Origin: Bacteroides sp.
Lineage (GTDB): Bacteria; Bacteroidota; Bacteroidia; Bacteroidales; Muribaculaceae
Reading direction: 5' to 3'
NCBI GenBank assembly: GCA_023665145.1
Contig: JAMPEM010000007.1
Location: 1 to 64,000, forward strand
DNA: 64,000 bases
The stretch's first letter is position 1. Every line of letters starts with the position of its first letter. The notes below the pieces were generated by a model. It saw nothing but the letters and a program-made list of their open reading frames with translations. It did not search any database and was not told the origin of the DNA. Positions 9,192-19,016 of this stretch are shown here, piece by piece. Position numbers and translations under genes: made by a program.

Positions 9192-11002
9192 TATTGTGTA
9201 TCACTGAGAAACCTTCTGTAGCCAAAGATATCGCAAAAATAATTGGCGCAAATGTTTCCTGTTCCGGATATTTTGAAGGTAACGGATACTGCGTTACGTG
9301 GACTTTCGGACACTTATGCACACTCAAAGAGCCTCACGATTATACTCCTGTTTGGAAATCTTGGGCTATGTCCACTCTTCCAATGATTCCTCAAAGATTC
9401 GGAATCAAACTAATTCAAGACAAAGGAATTGAGAAACAATTTAATGTTATCAAAAACCTTATTTCACAAGCTGATGAGGTTATCAACTGTGGTGATGCCG
9501 GCCAAGAAGGAGAACTCATCCAACGGTGGGTGATGCAAAAAGCGGAATGTAAAATTCCTGTAAAGAGATTGTGGATTTCATCCCTTACAGATGAAGCGAT
9601 TCGGGAAGGATTCGAAAAGCTTCGTCCTCATAAAGACCTTGAACCTTTATATTTAGCCGGTCTATGTAGAGCAATTGGTGACTGGATGCTCGGAATTAAT
9701 GCCACGAGGCTATATTCTCTTAAATATGGCGAACACAGACAAATCTTATCAATAGGTCGTGTGCAGACTCCTACTTTGGCGCTGGTAGTGAAACGCCAGC
9801 ATGAAATTGATAATTTCGTCCCTAAAAATTATTGGGAATTGAAAACAGTGTATCGGGACACTCTTTTCTCCGCTGCCAATAAGGGATACCCTACCGAGGA
9901 GAAGGCTCAAGAAGCACTTAATCTAATTAAAGATAAAGCATTTATCATCACAGAAGTTACTAAAAAGAAAGGGAAAGAAGCACCCCCGAAACTTTTTGAT
10001 CTGACATCCCTGCAAGTAGAATGTGATAAAGTGATGGGATTGTCGGCCGATGAAACACTTAAGACTATTCAATCTCTATACGAAAAAAAGGTGGCTACTT
10101 ATCCTCGTGTCGACACAACGTGTTTGCCAGAGGATGTATACCCTAAGTGTGGTTCAATCCTGAATTCGTTACGGCATCTTTTCCCTCTGATGGATCCCAT
10201 TAAAGGGAAAAAGCTCTTAAAACGTAAAAAGGTGTTTGATAATTCTAAAATCACTGACCACCACGCAATTATTCCTACGGGACAACAATTACCCAACAAT
10301 CTCTCTAAGACAGAAAAAGACGTTTTTGATTTAATTGCAAAACGATTTTTAGCAATATTTTTCCCCGACTGTGAGTTTGAACAGACCATCGTCAGAGGTT
10401 CCGCTGACAAAATTAATTTCAAGGCAAACGGTAAAGTTATAATCTCTAAGGGATGGAAATCTGTCTTTGAAAAAGACAATATCATAAAAGAGGATGAATC
10501 AAAATCTGATGAAGATAAAGATAAAATCCTTCCACCTTTTGAAAAAGGTGAATCCGGTCCCCATTACCCCAAGACTGTTAAGAAAACCACCACTCCTCCA
10601 AAATATTATACTGAAGGAACACTATTAAAGGCAATGGAAACGGCCGGAGCCCAAGTGGATGATGAAGATTTGCGCGAGTCGCTGAAGGCAAACGGAATAG
10701 GCAGACCATCTACTCGTGCCGCTATAATTGAAATCTTATATAAAAGAGGATATATAAGAAAAGAGAGAAAATCTTTACGCGCCACTGAGGCCGGTATTAA
10801 TCTTATTTCAATAATACATGAGGAATTGCTCAAATCTCCAAAGCTTACCGGAATTTGGGAAGGACGCCTCAGAATGATTGAAAGAGGTCAATATTCACCA
10901 CAAGAATTTATTGATTCTCTTAAGAAAATGATTTCCGATATCACCATCACTGTAATGAAAGACAACACAAACAGACGCATACATACTGAGCAAAAAAATT
11001 AA
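9188..11002 (+). CDS. topB: DNA topoisomerase III (type IA)
   Basis: Relaxes and decatenates DNA by single-strand passage. From ATG 9188 the product is 604 residues. The N-terminal Toprim domain begins MILCITEKPSVA and carries the acidic GDAGQEGELI motif. The catalytic tyrosine is in the YPRVDT motif, with the typical GIGRPSTRA near the C-terminal part. There are no C-terminal zinc fingers, as expected for topoisomerase III rather than TopA. The start overlaps the mazG stop by ATGA. Four bases separate it from the next small gene. Confidence 0.93.
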   Translation: MILCITEKPSVAKDIAKIIGANVSCSGYFEGNGYCVTWTFGHLCTLKEPHDYTPVWKSWAMSTLPMIPQRFGIKLIQDKGIEKQFNVIKNLISQADEVINCGDAGQEGELIQRWVMQKAECKIPVKRLWISSLTDEAIREGFEKLRPHKDLEPLYLAGLCRAIGDWMLGINATRLYSLKYGEHRQILSIGRVQTPTLALVVKRQHEIDNFVPKNYWELKTVYRDTLFSAANKGYPTEEKAQEALNLIKDKAFIITEVTKKKGKEAPPKLFDLTSLQVECDKVMGLSADETLKTIQSLYEKKVATYPRVDTTCLPEDVYPKCGSILNSLRHLFPLMDPIKGKKLLKRKKVFDNSKITDHHAIIPTGQQLPNNLSKTEKDVFDLIAKRFLAIFFPDCEFEQTIVRGSADKINFKANGKVIISKGWKSVFEKDNIIKEDESKSDEDKDKILPPFEKGESGPHYPKTVKKTTTPPKYYTEGTLLKAMETAGAQVDDEDLRESLKANGIGRPSTRAAIIEILYKRGYIRKERKSLRATEAGINLISIIHEELLKSPKLTGIWEGRLRMIERGQYSPQEFIDSLKKMISDITITVMKDNTNRRIHTEQKN

Positions 11003-11006
11003 TATT

Positions 11007-11222
11007 ATGAACACAAATCTATTGATACAATACACCGTTGTGGCTATCATAATATTGATTGCTTTGATTTGGATTATCCTAAGAGTCACAAAAATAGCAA
11101 AAAAGAAAGATGCCAATACAGGATGTTGCGGATGCTCTTTAAAGACAAATTGCAATTCCCGGAAACACCCTGAAAAGGGCTGTAATGCTGAAACTGAAGT
11201 GAATAATAAGGATTCTCGCTAA
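11007..11222 (+). CDS. Small Cys-rich single-pass membrane protein (FeoB-associated type)
   Basis: A 71-residue protein with one N-terminal membrane helix (about 8-27), a basic stop-transfer stretch (KIAKKK) and a cytoplasmic tail with CCGCSLKTNC and a further Cys. This layout matches the FeoB-associated Cys-rich membrane protein family, usually found beside feoB and presumed to help ferrous iron handling. Here it follows topB by 4 bp, and feoB lies about 1.5 kb away on the other strand behind mtnN and ftsE. The role is inferred from family likeness only. Confidence 0.7.
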   Translation: MNTNLLIQYTVVAIIILIALIWIILRVTKIAKKKDANTGCCGCSLKTNCNSRKHPEKGCNAETEVNNKDSR

Positions 11223-11231
11223 ATCCAACTA

Positions 11232-11915
11232 TTACATATAATCAAGCACCTTCACAAGTGACTCAAATGTTTCCCTCGGAGCATCGCTCCAGAAATTCTC
11301 ATATTGACTGATATTTTCCTCCTCTCCCGGAGTGTCACTGATTACCCTGAGTATATTGAACGGTACTTTCTCCATCATACACACCTGGGCAATAGATGCC
11401 GATTCCATATCTACAGCAAGTGCTTCAGGAAAAATTTTCTTTATCTCTTTTATCTCCTCTGCCCCACTGATGAATTTATCCCCGGAACAAATCAGTCCAT
11501 ATTTCACCTTATCTCCACCAAGCACCTTGCGACTCTTCTCCACAAAATTCTTGCCGGCATAAAGTTTCTGTTCAAATCCTGCTGCAGCTCCATATTTCGT
11601 GCCGGGGCCACACCATACATCATGGTAAGCTACCTCTTCCGCTATAAAAATATCAAGCACATGCATACTTGCATCAGCACCCCCGGCAACTCCGGTATTT
11701 ATTACTAATTCAGGTGTAAAGGCCTCTATCAGACCCAATGTCCGTATAGCGGAGTTTACCTTCCCTATACCACACTGGCATACCATCACCTCATGATTAC
11801 CCATTTTCCCCCTATACATTTTGACACCTCTTACTTCCTCAATCCCCTTATTCTCTATAATGGGAAGAAGCAATTTCAACTCCTTCTCCATTGCCACTAT
11901 TATTCCTATTTTCAT
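11232..11915 (-). CDS. mtnN: 5'-methylthioadenosine / S-adenosylhomocysteine nucleosidase
   Basis: Cleaves the adenine from methylthioadenosine and S-adenosylhomocysteine, recycling by-products of SAM use. The 227-residue protein starts with the family IGIIVAMEKEL, has NTGVAGG in the phosphorylase fold, AVDMESASIAQVC where the ribose-binding Met-Glu lies, and the RVISD motif with the catalytic Asp. It follows ftsE by 8 bp and converges with the small membrane protein gene with only 9 bp between them, too little for a separate terminator. Futalosine hydrolase is a related alternative, less likely given the close match. Confidence 0.9.
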   Translation of the reverse strand: MKIGIIVAMEKELKLLLPIIENKGIEEVRGVKMYRGKMGNHEVMVCQCGIGKVNSAIRTLGLIEAFTPELVINTGVAGGADASMHVLDIFIAEEVAYHDVWCGPGTKYGAAAGFEQKLYAGKNFVEKSRKVLGGDKVKYGLICSGDKFISGAEEIKEIKKIFPEALAVDMESASIAQVCMMEKVPFNILRVISDTPGEEENISQYENFWSDAPRETFESLVKVLDYM

Positions 11916-11923
11916 ACCTTTTC

Positions 11924-12595
11924 TTATAAGCCCTCAGTAAGCCGTTTATCGGCACATCTTACTGTACGCGCAGGAAAATCTTCTACAAGCTGAAGATTAT
12001 GCGTTGCCATTATTATAGCTTGGCCCTGATGCGACAATCTGTGTAACAAATCCACTATCTGATATCCCGTCTGGGGATCAAGATTACCCGTAGGCTCATC
12101 TGCAAGAATTAATTCCGGATTATTTAGCAACGCTCTGGCTATTACAATACGCTGCTGCTCGCCACCGCTAAGCTCAAATGGCATCTTATACCCCTTATTA
12201 TTCATTCCCACCTCTTGTAGCACCTCTTCACACCGATCCTCAATCTCACCCTTTGATTTCCAACCGGTCGCCTTAAGCACAAACCGGAGATTGTCAAGAG
12301 CTGACCTGTCTTGCAACAATTGAAAATCCTGAAATACTATCCCCATTTTTCTGCGAAGATACGGTATATCCCTCTTTCTTATATCCATTAAGTTATATCC
12401 AAGAGCCTCAGCTTTATGACCCTCATGAATCAGAACATCAGCATACATCGACTTAAGCAACGAACTTTTGCCTGACCCCACTTTCCCTACCAGGTAACAA
12501 AATTCACCACATTGCAGTGAAAAATCAACATTCTTTAACACTACCCTTTCGGCTCGTTCTATGTCTACATCTTGATAATCAATAATCAGACTCAT
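11924..12595 (-). CDS. ftsE: Cell-division ABC ATPase FtsE
   Basis: ATPase of the FtsEX complex, which controls peptidoglycan hydrolysis during septation. The 223-residue protein has Walker A GKVGSGKSS (about 37-45), a Q-loop (VFQDFQLL), signature LSGGEQQR, Walker B LILADEPTGNLD and an H-loop THN. The IVFQDFQLL region is typical of FtsE. The membrane partner FtsX is not in this window. The related LolD family has a similar size, so FtsE is favoured but not proven. It is co-transcribed with mtnN from a promoter at 12636-12665. Confidence 0.82.
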   Translation of the reverse strand: MSLIIDYQDVDIERAERVVLKNVDFSLQCGEFCYLVGKVGSGKSSLLKSMYADVLIHEGHKAEALGYNLMDIRKRDIPYLRRKMGIVFQDFQLLQDRSALDNLRFVLKATGWKSKGEIEDRCEEVLQEVGMNNKGYKMPFELSGGEQQRIVIARALLNNPELILADEPTGNLDPQTGYQIVDLLHRLSHQGQAIIMATHNLQLVEDFPARTVRCADKRLTEGL

Positions 12596-12635
12596 ACTTT
12601 TGCTCTTTTGTCAACGTTGGAAATCTCTTATACCG

Positions 12636-12665
12636 CAAATTTAGCAAAAATTATTTATTCCGCAA
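12636..12665 (-). promoter_or_regulatory. Promoter of ftsE-mtnN
   Basis: On the minus strand a TTTG/TTG at 12665-12663 is followed 19 bp later by TAAATTTG (12643-12636), matching the Bacteroidota -33/-7 layout. It lies about 40 bp upstream of the ftsE ATG and inside the short gap after feoB, so ftsE need not depend on feoB transcription. Confidence 0.65.
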
Positions 12666-12698
12666 AGAATTTCTCGCTGTTTGATGTCAAAGAATGAA

Positions 12699-15131
12699 TC
12701 AAAATATGGTCGCTATTTGATACGTTATAACTGCCAATATCCATGCCAAAACAGTATTATATACCACTGAAAATAATCCATATTTCCACGATCCCGTTTC
12801 TCTGACTATGGCAGCTATAGATGCAATACACGGGAAATATACAAGCACAAATACCATAAACGCCAACGCCTTGGCTGCATTAAAAGGAGACTGACCCGTT
12901 ATAGGATCCGGACTTTGTAATCTTTCTGAAAGGACTTCCTCATTATCTTCTCCCACATATAACACTCCAAGTGTAGATACTACCACTTCTTTCGCCGCTG
13001 CACCGGCCATAAGCGACACACATCCCTTCCAATTCTGACCAAACGGCTCAACTACAGGCTCACACCATTTACCGATTCGTCCAAGAAACGAATACTGTTG
13101 TTGATATTCATTTAAAATCAATTCATCCACCGCCTCTGCCGGAATTTTATCAGAATCCTTTATCTGATTCCTTACATTCTCTGCATAATTACTCGGAATC
13201 CGGTCATAACTGTATCGAGGGAAATATGACAACGCCCATACCACTATAGATGCTACTAAAATAAGGCCGCCCATCTTTCGAAGATACTGCACTGCTTTTG
13301 CCCACATAGCTCTTGCTGTCGCTTTCATGGTAGGAATCCTATAAGGAGGCAACTCCATCACAAACGGTGTCTCATCCTTTTTAAACCAGAATCTGCGTAA
13401 CAATCTTGCTGTTATCACAGCTATTACTATGCCAAGCAAATACAATCCGAACATCACCATTGTGCCGTGTCCGGGGAAAAACGCTCCGGCCAATAATATA
13501 TAGATGGGGATTCTGGCCGAACAACTCATATAGGGATTTATCAAAATCGTTATCAAACGAGATGATTTACTCTCTATTATTCTTGTTGACATAATTGCCG
13601 GAACATTACACCCAAAACCCATCACAAGCGGGATAAACGATTTGCCGTGAAGACCCATCTTATGCATCAGTTTATCCATAATAAAGGCCACTCGCGCCAT
13701 ATATCCCGAATCCTCCATAAAAGAGATAAATGCGTATAATATCAATATATTGGGAAGAAACACAATTACGCCTCCCACTCCCCCAATGATTCCATCGAGC
13801 AATAGATCCTTCAGCGGACCATCATGCATATTATCCCCTATTATTGACGATACCCATGCCACAAGTTGTTCAATCCATTCCATTGGATATGACCCAAGTT
13901 CGAAGGTGCACCAGAACATTAACCACATGGCAATCAAAAATATCGGAAAACCGAAAAGTTTATTCGTCACAAACGCATCTATAATGGAAGTCGTCTTCTC
14001 CTCATGCTTTATGGAATCCTCCAAACACTCTGCAAGCGCTCCCTGAATAAAACCATACTTTTCGGAAGAAATCGCAGCCTGCGGATCTTCCCCGAGCTGC
14101 TGCTTTATTTTCTCCACACCCCTATCCCTTATCTCTATCCAGTTTTGATAATCCGGATAAGATTTAAGTGTACGCTCCACCTCCGGATCTCCTTCAAGCA
14201 GTTTTACGGCCAAATAACGCGGCGAAAAATGTTGCTGCACATTTTTTGATCTCTTCAGCGCATCCTTCAACTCCTGCACAGACTCTTCCACCACAGGATT
14301 CATCTTGACATGAATATGACGGACATCCTGATCACGCATCTCATAGACGTCTATTATTTTGTCCAATAGTTCATTCACCCCACGACCCGCTGATGCCACT
14401 GTCGGAACTACCGGGACTCCCAACAACTGTCCCAATAATTTATAATCAAACTTGATGCCGCTACGCTCCACCTCGTCATACATATTCAAATCTATAACCA
14501 TGGAACGATTCATGTCAATCAGCTCAGTAGTCAAAAATAAATTACGCTCCAAATTCGAGCCGACCACGACATTAACTATTACATCCGGAGTCTCTTTCCT
14601 CAAATATCTTAGCACATAAAGCTCCTCAGGAGAATATGCCGATAATGAATATGTACCCGGAAGATCCACTATCCTCAGCTCATACCCTTTATACCGCATC
14701 TTCCCTTCCTTGGCACTTACAGTCACTCCGGCATAATTTCCCACATGCTCATGTGCTCCGGAGACATTGTTAAAAAGAGACGTTTTACCACAATTGGGAT
14801 TTCCTATCAAAGCTACATTTATAACCTTGTCTTCCCTCACGCCGCGTTCTGCCGTATCATCATGACTGTCTGTATCATGTTGCTTCGACGACGGCTCATC
14901 CCAATTTACCATATCCACTACTTCTATAAGGGACGCCTCTGCTCGTCTCAACGACACCTCATAGTCCATTATTCGATATTTTATTGGATCCGAAAGCGGA
15001 GCCTGAAGGAGTACTTTTATATCTCTACCCTTCACAAAACCCATTTCCATCACCCGTTTTCGAAATGCTCCGTGACCAAGTATTTTGGTTATTATGCCAT
15101 TCTGTCCAGGCTTTAGTTCTGATAGTCTCAT
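12699..15131 (-). CDS. feoB: FeoA-FeoB fused ferrous iron transporter
   Basis: Inner-membrane Fe2+ importer with a G-protein-like domain. The 810-residue protein begins with a FeoA SH3-like domain (1-75), then an acidic linker (about 78-103), then the GTPase domain with G1 GNPNCGKTS (110-118), G3 DLPGTYS and G4 NMYD, a helical spacer, and a C-terminal membrane domain with many helices and Gate-type motifs (FLPNILILY and later copies). FeoA is usually a separate protein; the fusion is common in Bacteroidota. A perfect palindrome about 90 bp upstream of the start is a candidate metal-regulator site. Confidence 0.95.
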   Translation of the reverse strand: MRLSELKPGQNGIITKILGHGAFRKRVMEMGFVKGRDIKVLLQAPLSDPIKYRIMDYEVSLRRAEASLIEVVDMVNWDEPSSKQHDTDSHDDTAERGVREDKVINVALIGNPNCGKTSLFNNVSGAHEHVGNYAGVTVSAKEGKMRYKGYELRIVDLPGTYSLSAYSPEELYVLRYLRKETPDVIVNVVVGSNLERNLFLTTELIDMNRSMVIDLNMYDEVERSGIKFDYKLLGQLLGVPVVPTVASAGRGVNELLDKIIDVYEMRDQDVRHIHVKMNPVVEESVQELKDALKRSKNVQQHFSPRYLAVKLLEGDPEVERTLKSYPDYQNWIEIRDRGVEKIKQQLGEDPQAAISSEKYGFIQGALAECLEDSIKHEEKTTSIIDAFVTNKLFGFPIFLIAMWLMFWCTFELGSYPMEWIEQLVAWVSSIIGDNMHDGPLKDLLLDGIIGGVGGVIVFLPNILILYAFISFMEDSGYMARVAFIMDKLMHKMGLHGKSFIPLVMGFGCNVPAIMSTRIIESKSSRLITILINPYMSCSARIPIYILLAGAFFPGHGTMVMFGLYLLGIVIAVITARLLRRFWFKKDETPFVMELPPYRIPTMKATARAMWAKAVQYLRKMGGLILVASIVVWALSYFPRYSYDRIPSNYAENVRNQIKDSDKIPAEAVDELILNEYQQQYSFLGRIGKWCEPVVEPFGQNWKGCVSLMAGAAAKEVVVSTLGVLYVGEDNEEVLSERLQSPDPITGQSPFNAAKALAFMVFVLVYFPCIASIAAIVRETGSWKYGLFSVVYNTVLAWILAVITYQIATIF

Positions 15132-15151
15132 TGCGGATTTTTATATTCCTA

Positions 15152-15159
15152 CAAAATTA
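15152..15159 (-). promoter_or_regulatory. Possible -7 box for feoB
   Basis: The minus strand reads TAATTTTG, a match to TAnnTTTG, 20 bp upstream of the feoB ATG. No good -33 TTG is seen at the right distance. Confidence 0.45.
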
Positions 15160-15218
15160 AGAATTTTTGAAATAACATTGAGTATATTTTGACACAAAAC
15201 TCCCTTTCCCACCATAGA

Positions 15219-15240
15219 AAATACCTAAATGTAGGTATTT
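15219..15240. promoter_or_regulatory. Perfect palindrome upstream of feoB, candidate iron/manganese operator
   Basis: AAATACCTA, four bases, TAGGTATTT: a perfect 9-bp inverted repeat about 88 bp upstream of the feoB ATG and 60 bp upstream of the possible -7 box. There is no T-tract, so it is not an obvious terminator. Size and symmetry suit a Fur or DtxR/MntR-type dimer. Which regulator binds is unknown. Confidence 0.5.
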
Positions 15241-15257
15241 CCCCAACTACGCATCCG

Positions 15258-15302
15258 CAAAAAAAATCAAAAGAGAGACCACTATAAAGCGGCCTCTCTT
15301 TT
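15258..15302 (-). terminator. Terminator of clpC
   Basis: Inverted repeat AAAAGAGAGACC (15269-15280) and GGCCTCTCTTTT (15291-15302), one mismatch, followed on the minus strand by a T-rich run (15268-15258). It lies 28 bp beyond the clpC stop, a classic Rho-independent layout. Confidence 0.8.
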
Positions 15303-15329
15303 ATTTCTCGACATTGATATGCCAATATG

Positions 15330-17939
15330 TCAGTTCTCTAATTCTTCTGCATTGGAATCTGAATCATCATTCTTATCGGCATCCTTGGAAGATTCCGAAT
15401 CAGAACTTTCCTTCGGCTCAAGTCCCAAATCGGGAAGGAACAAAAACGAAAGCTTATCATCACCCTTCGTATAATTAGCTTCAATTACTCCAGAAGCCTC
15501 TCCGGATGATTTAATTGTCAAGATAAGCTCTGCCAATTCATCCTCAAGATATTTCTGAATGGCTCGCTTAAGCGGCCGGGCGCCAAAATTAGGATCATAA
15601 CCCTTATCCGCTATGAAATCTCTTGCTTCCGCCGACAATTTAAGTTCAAATCCAAGTTTGGATATTCTCTCATAAAATCCTTTCAACTCTACATCGATAA
15701 TCTTGAAGATTGCATCCCTGTCAAGCTGATCAAACATTATAATATCATCCACTCTATTCAGGAACTCCGGTGAAAAAGCCCTGTTAAGTGCTTTTGAAAT
15801 GACACCATGTGCCGTATCCTTGCTAATCACATTGGTATTGAATCCCACACCTCCGCCAAAATCTTTCAGCTGACGTGAACCGACATTGCTTGTCATTATC
15901 AAAATTGTATTCTTAAAATCTATCTTACGCCCCAACGAGTCAGTCAGACGACCCTCATCCATTACCTGAAGAAGAAGATTGAAAACATCCGGATTAGCCT
16001 TCTCAATCTCATCAAGGAGGACTACTGAATATGGCTTGCGTCTCACCTTCTCTGTCAATTGGCCACCTTCCTCATATCCCACATATCCCGGAGGAGCCCC
16101 CACTAGGCGTGATACCGTGAATTTCTCCATATATTCACTCATATCTATTCTAATCAAAGAATCGGGAGAATCAAAGAGATACTCCGAAATCTTCTTCGCA
16201 AGATGAGTCTTACCCACACCGGTGGGGCCGAGAAACATAAAAACACCTATTGGCTTGTTCGGATCTTTAAGACCAATTCGATTTCGCTGTATGGCCTTCA
16301 CAACCTTCTTTATCGCATCATCCTGACCTATTACTGCTCCCCGAAGTGAATTACCCATCTGCAATAAACGGCTTCCCTCTGCCTGTGCTATACGCTGCGT
16401 AGGCACACCGGTCATTATCGCAACTACCTCGCGAACCTTGTCCTCGTCCACAATTTGACGATTCTTATCCAGTTCATTTATCCATTTATTCTTTAACGCT
16501 TCATACCGACGCTTCATCCTGGTTTCCTCATCTCTATAGCTTGCAGCCAACTCGAAATCCTGAGCATTTGCAGCAGCAAGTTTTTGCTCATATTTCTCTT
16601 CAAGCTGCTTCTCAAGCTGTTCGATTTCCTCGGGTGCCTTTATTTCTGTGATATGTACACGGCTACCCGCTTCATCAAGCGCATCAAGTGCTTTATCCGG
16701 AAAATTGCGATCACTTACATACCGTTCCGTCAAATCTACACAAGCTTTCAATGCCTCATCAGTATAAGTCACATTATGATGGTCCTCATACTTCGACTTC
16801 ACTCTTTCAAGGATTGCCAATGTCTCTTCCGGAGTAGTCGGCTCAACTACCACTTTCTGGAATCTGCGTTCAAGTGCACCATCCTTTTCAATGTTTTGTC
16901 TATACTCGTCAAGCGTAGTTGCTCCTATACATTGTATTTCACCTCGAGCAAGAGCCGGCTTCAGAATATTTGCTGCATCCATCGAACCCGGTGATGCTCC
17001 TGCTCCTACAATAGTATGAATCTCATCTATGAACAGTATCACATCCTTATTCTGCGACAACTCATTCAGAATTGCCTTAAGTCTCTCTTCAAACTGTCCG
17101 CGATACTTCGTCCCGGCCACAACACTCGTCATATCCAGTCCTACTACACGCTTATTGAAAAGTACACGGCTCACTTTCTTTTGATTTATCAACGTAGCAA
17201 GACCTTCCACAATAGCCGACTTACCTACGCCCGGCTCACCTATCAAGACGGGATTATTTTTCTTTCTACGTGACAAAATCTGAGCCAAACGCTGAATCTC
17301 ATTCTCTCTTCCCACAATTGGATCAAGACGTCCCTCAGCGGCAGCTTTTGTCATATCATACCCATACTTATTAAGTGTTGGTGTCTGACCGCCACTCCCT
17401 CTTCCGGATTCCGGAGTCGCCTTCTGAGTCTTGCTCTGATATCTCTCCTCTTCTTCTTCATCCATTTCAGAATCTTGAGGAGCAGAATCTGTCTCTCCTA
17501 TATTCTGTACAGAAATGTCAAAATTAAGATACTTTTTCTTAAAATTAGACAAAAACTCACTGTCCAATGCCTTCGGATCGTGTATCAGAGCCATGAAAAC
17601 ATGCTCGCCGGCTATCACCGGTGAATGCATTTTTCGTGCCTCGGCAGTAGCACATTGTAATAACCTCACTGCCGAAACCGCTATCTTATACTGTGCATCA
17701 AAGAGTGTGGTAGACTGCACTTCCTCCTTATGCTGCATTATATAGTTCTCAAGATCTGATATCATCTGGGATATATCTATATTTAGCTGAGAAAGCATCT
17801 TATATGCAAGACCATTCTGCTGACGTAGCACTCCGAGAAGAAAATGTTCACATAGTATCACCGGTGAATTATAGCGTTGCACCTCTTCATTGGCAAGATC
17901 AAGTAATGGCCTGAATCTTTTTGAGAAATCGCTTTTCAT
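15330..17939 (-). CDS. clpC: ClpC-type AAA+ unfoldase
   Basis: Unfolds and feeds damaged or tagged proteins to ClpP. The 869-residue protein has an N-terminal Clp_N double repeat (1-140), a first AAA+ domain with GEPGVGKS, a middle region carrying a UVR motif (about 450-490, with [17 protein letters not shown]), and a second AAA+ domain with [11 protein letters not shown]. The ClpP-binding tripeptide VGF is present in DFGGGVGFN, marking it as ClpC and not ClpB. The C-terminus is acidic and Ser/Asp-rich. The long 5' region holds a box shared with groESL and dnaK. Confidence 0.93.
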   Translation of the reverse strand: MKSDFSKRFRPLLDLANEEVQRYNSPVILCEHFLLGVLRQQNGLAYKMLSQLNIDISQMISDLENYIMQHKEEVQSTTLFDAQYKIAVSAVRLLQCATAEARKMHSPVIAGEHVFMALIHDPKALDSEFLSNFKKKYLNFDISVQNIGETDSAPQDSEMDEEEEERYQSKTQKATPESGRGSGGQTPTLNKYGYDMTKAAAEGRLDPIVGRENEIQRLAQILSRRKKNNPVLIGEPGVGKSAIVEGLATLINQKKVSRVLFNKRVVGLDMTSVVAGTKYRGQFEERLKAILNELSQNKDVILFIDEIHTIVGAGASPGSMDAANILKPALARGEIQCIGATTLDEYRQNIEKDGALERRFQKVVVEPTTPEETLAILERVKSKYEDHHNVTYTDEALKACVDLTERYVSDRNFPDKALDALDEAGSRVHITEIKAPEEIEQLEKQLEEKYEQKLAAANAQDFELAASYRDEETRMKRRYEALKNKWINELDKNRQIVDEDKVREVVAIMTGVPTQRIAQAEGSRLLQMGNSLRGAVIGQDDAIKKVVKAIQRNRIGLKDPNKPIGVFMFLGPTGVGKTHLAKKISEYLFDSPDSLIRIDMSEYMEKFTVSRLVGAPPGYVGYEEGGQLTEKVRRKPYSVVLLDEIEKANPDVFNLLLQVMDEGRLTDSLGRKIDFKNTILIMTSNVGSRQLKDFGGGVGFNTNVISKDTAHGVISKALNRAFSPEFLNRVDDIIMFDQLDRDAIFKIIDVELKGFYERISKLGFELKLSAEARDFIADKGYDPNFGARPLKRAIQKYLEDELAELILTIKSSGEASGVIEANYTKGDDKLSFLFLPDLGLEPKESSDSESSKDADKNDDSDSNAEELEN

Positions 17940-17977
17940 ATCTTTTCTGTTTGGTGAATTGTTATCCTCAATCAGTG

Positions 17978-18085
17978 TTAGTGGTTGTTTAATAAAACTT
18001 AAAATAATTCATTCATAAAATTGTCAAATTAGTTGTATCCAATCTGTCAACAAATTTTTTACTTATAATATTCAACAACCTCTTA
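17978..18085 (+). repeat. Dispersed intergenic repeat, copy A, with inverted partner arm
   Basis: The plus strand reads TTAGTGGTTGTTTAATAAAA followed by CTTAAAATAATTCATTCATA, through about 18032, nearly the same as copies C, B and E. A partner arm, TAAGAGGTTGTTG on the minus strand, occupies 18085-18073, so the unit is bounded by inverted GGTTGTT arms. Its near end is 39 bp from the clpC start codon. Confidence 0.65.
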
Positions 18086-18160
18086 ATACTTTTTATCGTA
18101 TTTCTTGTCCGACACTTTTTTATTATAACAACTCAATCGTTAAATTTCTTTTTCTATTAA

Positions 18161-18178
18161 ACAAATAACGTGCCAAAA
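18161..18178 (-). promoter_or_regulatory. Chaperone-type promoter box upstream of clpC
   Basis: The minus strand reads TTTTGGCACGTTATTTGT. TGGCACG, four bases, TTG has sigma-54 spacing, but the -12 GC is absent. The same box occurs upstream of groES and, less exactly, dnaK. It is about 220 bp from the clpC ATG, so either the leader is long or it acts as an operator. Confidence 0.5.
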
Positions 18179-18297
18179 GTCGTTAAGAATACTGTAACGA
18201 TTCCTACATTGCACACTAATTAAATGGTATACAATGCAATCCACCAATAAATATGTCTTGGAGAGAATACAATAAGAATTTTTACAAATACACAGAT

Positions 18298-18951
18298 TCA
18301 GAATCTGTCGTGGATATATTTCAATATCTCATTCGGCTGACTCACCACATGATCTGCATAAGCTTTTCGCAATTCGCTCACCGGACGGAATCCCCATGTC
18401 ACTCCCACATTCTCTACGCATCCCCTTCTGGCCGTCTCTATATCCACTGCCGAGTCCCCGACAAACAGTATATCCTTCTTGGCCGTAGGATAATCATTCA
18501 AAATAGAAAATATTATTGAGGGATCAGGCTTGACAGGTCGCTCCGCAATCTGACCCTTAATCGCAACAAACGGTATATCCGTAAAAAAATGGTTTATTAT
18601 TCGCTCCGTAGCCTGCTGATACTTATTTGACGCTACTGCTAATGCTATCCCCTTTGAAATTAATTCATAAAGCAATTCCACTATTCCCGGATAGGGCTCT
18701 GTAGTGTCTGTGCAATGCTCATCATAATGCTCTCTGAAATGACGCAACAACTCATCTATCTCCGAGGCATCAGCATCAGGTTGCGCCCGCTCCATTAATT
18801 TCCGAACCCCGTTACCTACCATAAACTTATACGCACTCAAGGGGTGTTCCGGGTATCCCATCTGTTTCAGCGCATAATTTGTTGATGCTCCCAAATCTCC
18901 TATTGTATTGAGCAACGTACCGTCAAGGTCAAATATTACAAGCTTTTTCAT
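18298..18951 (-). CDS. gph: HAD-family phosphatase, probable phosphoglycolate phosphatase
   Basis: Probably removes phosphate from 2-phosphoglycolate formed in DNA repair; HAD substrate range is hard to read from sequence. The 217-residue protein has motif I FDLDGTLLNT (about 6-15), a helical cap, motif II with AVASNK, a conserved Lys region (RPVKPDPS) and motif IV FVGDSAVDIETA. Length fits the family. It follows the barrel gene by 65 bp on the same strand, and they may share a transcript. Confidence 0.82.
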   Translation of the reverse strand: MKKLVIFDLDGTLLNTIGDLGASTNYALKQMGYPEHPLSAYKFMVGNGVRKLMERAQPDADASEIDELLRHFREHYDEHCTDTTEPYPGIVELLYELISKGIALAVASNKYQQATERIINHFFTDIPFVAIKGQIAERPVKPDPSIIFSILNDYPTAKKDILFVGDSAVDIETARRGCVENVGVTWGFRPVSELRKAYADHVVSQPNEILKYIHDRF

Positions 18952-19016
18952 CTTATCTCTTTTATGCTACATCTTATTAACACTCAAACAGGAGACATGT
19001 ATTAACCATCTTAGAA

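Larger units (their letters stand above)
17940..18297. other. Gene-free region upstream of clpC
   Basis: 358 bp between the clpC start and the gph stop. Going toward clpC it holds a TTTTGGCACG-type box (18161-18178), the inverted motif GTGTCGGACAAG (18104-18115), an inverted repeat arm (18073-18085) and dispersed repeat copy A (17978-18032). No open frame of note and no tRNA. An 8-bp inverted repeat (18292-18308) overlaps the gph stop, without a strong T-tract. Confidence 0.6.

Noticed and set aside
17978..18085. Invertible promoter upstream of clpC
   Set aside because: GGTTGTT arms are inverted, but they are short and imperfect, no recombinase gene is nearby, and phase variation of clpC is unlikely.
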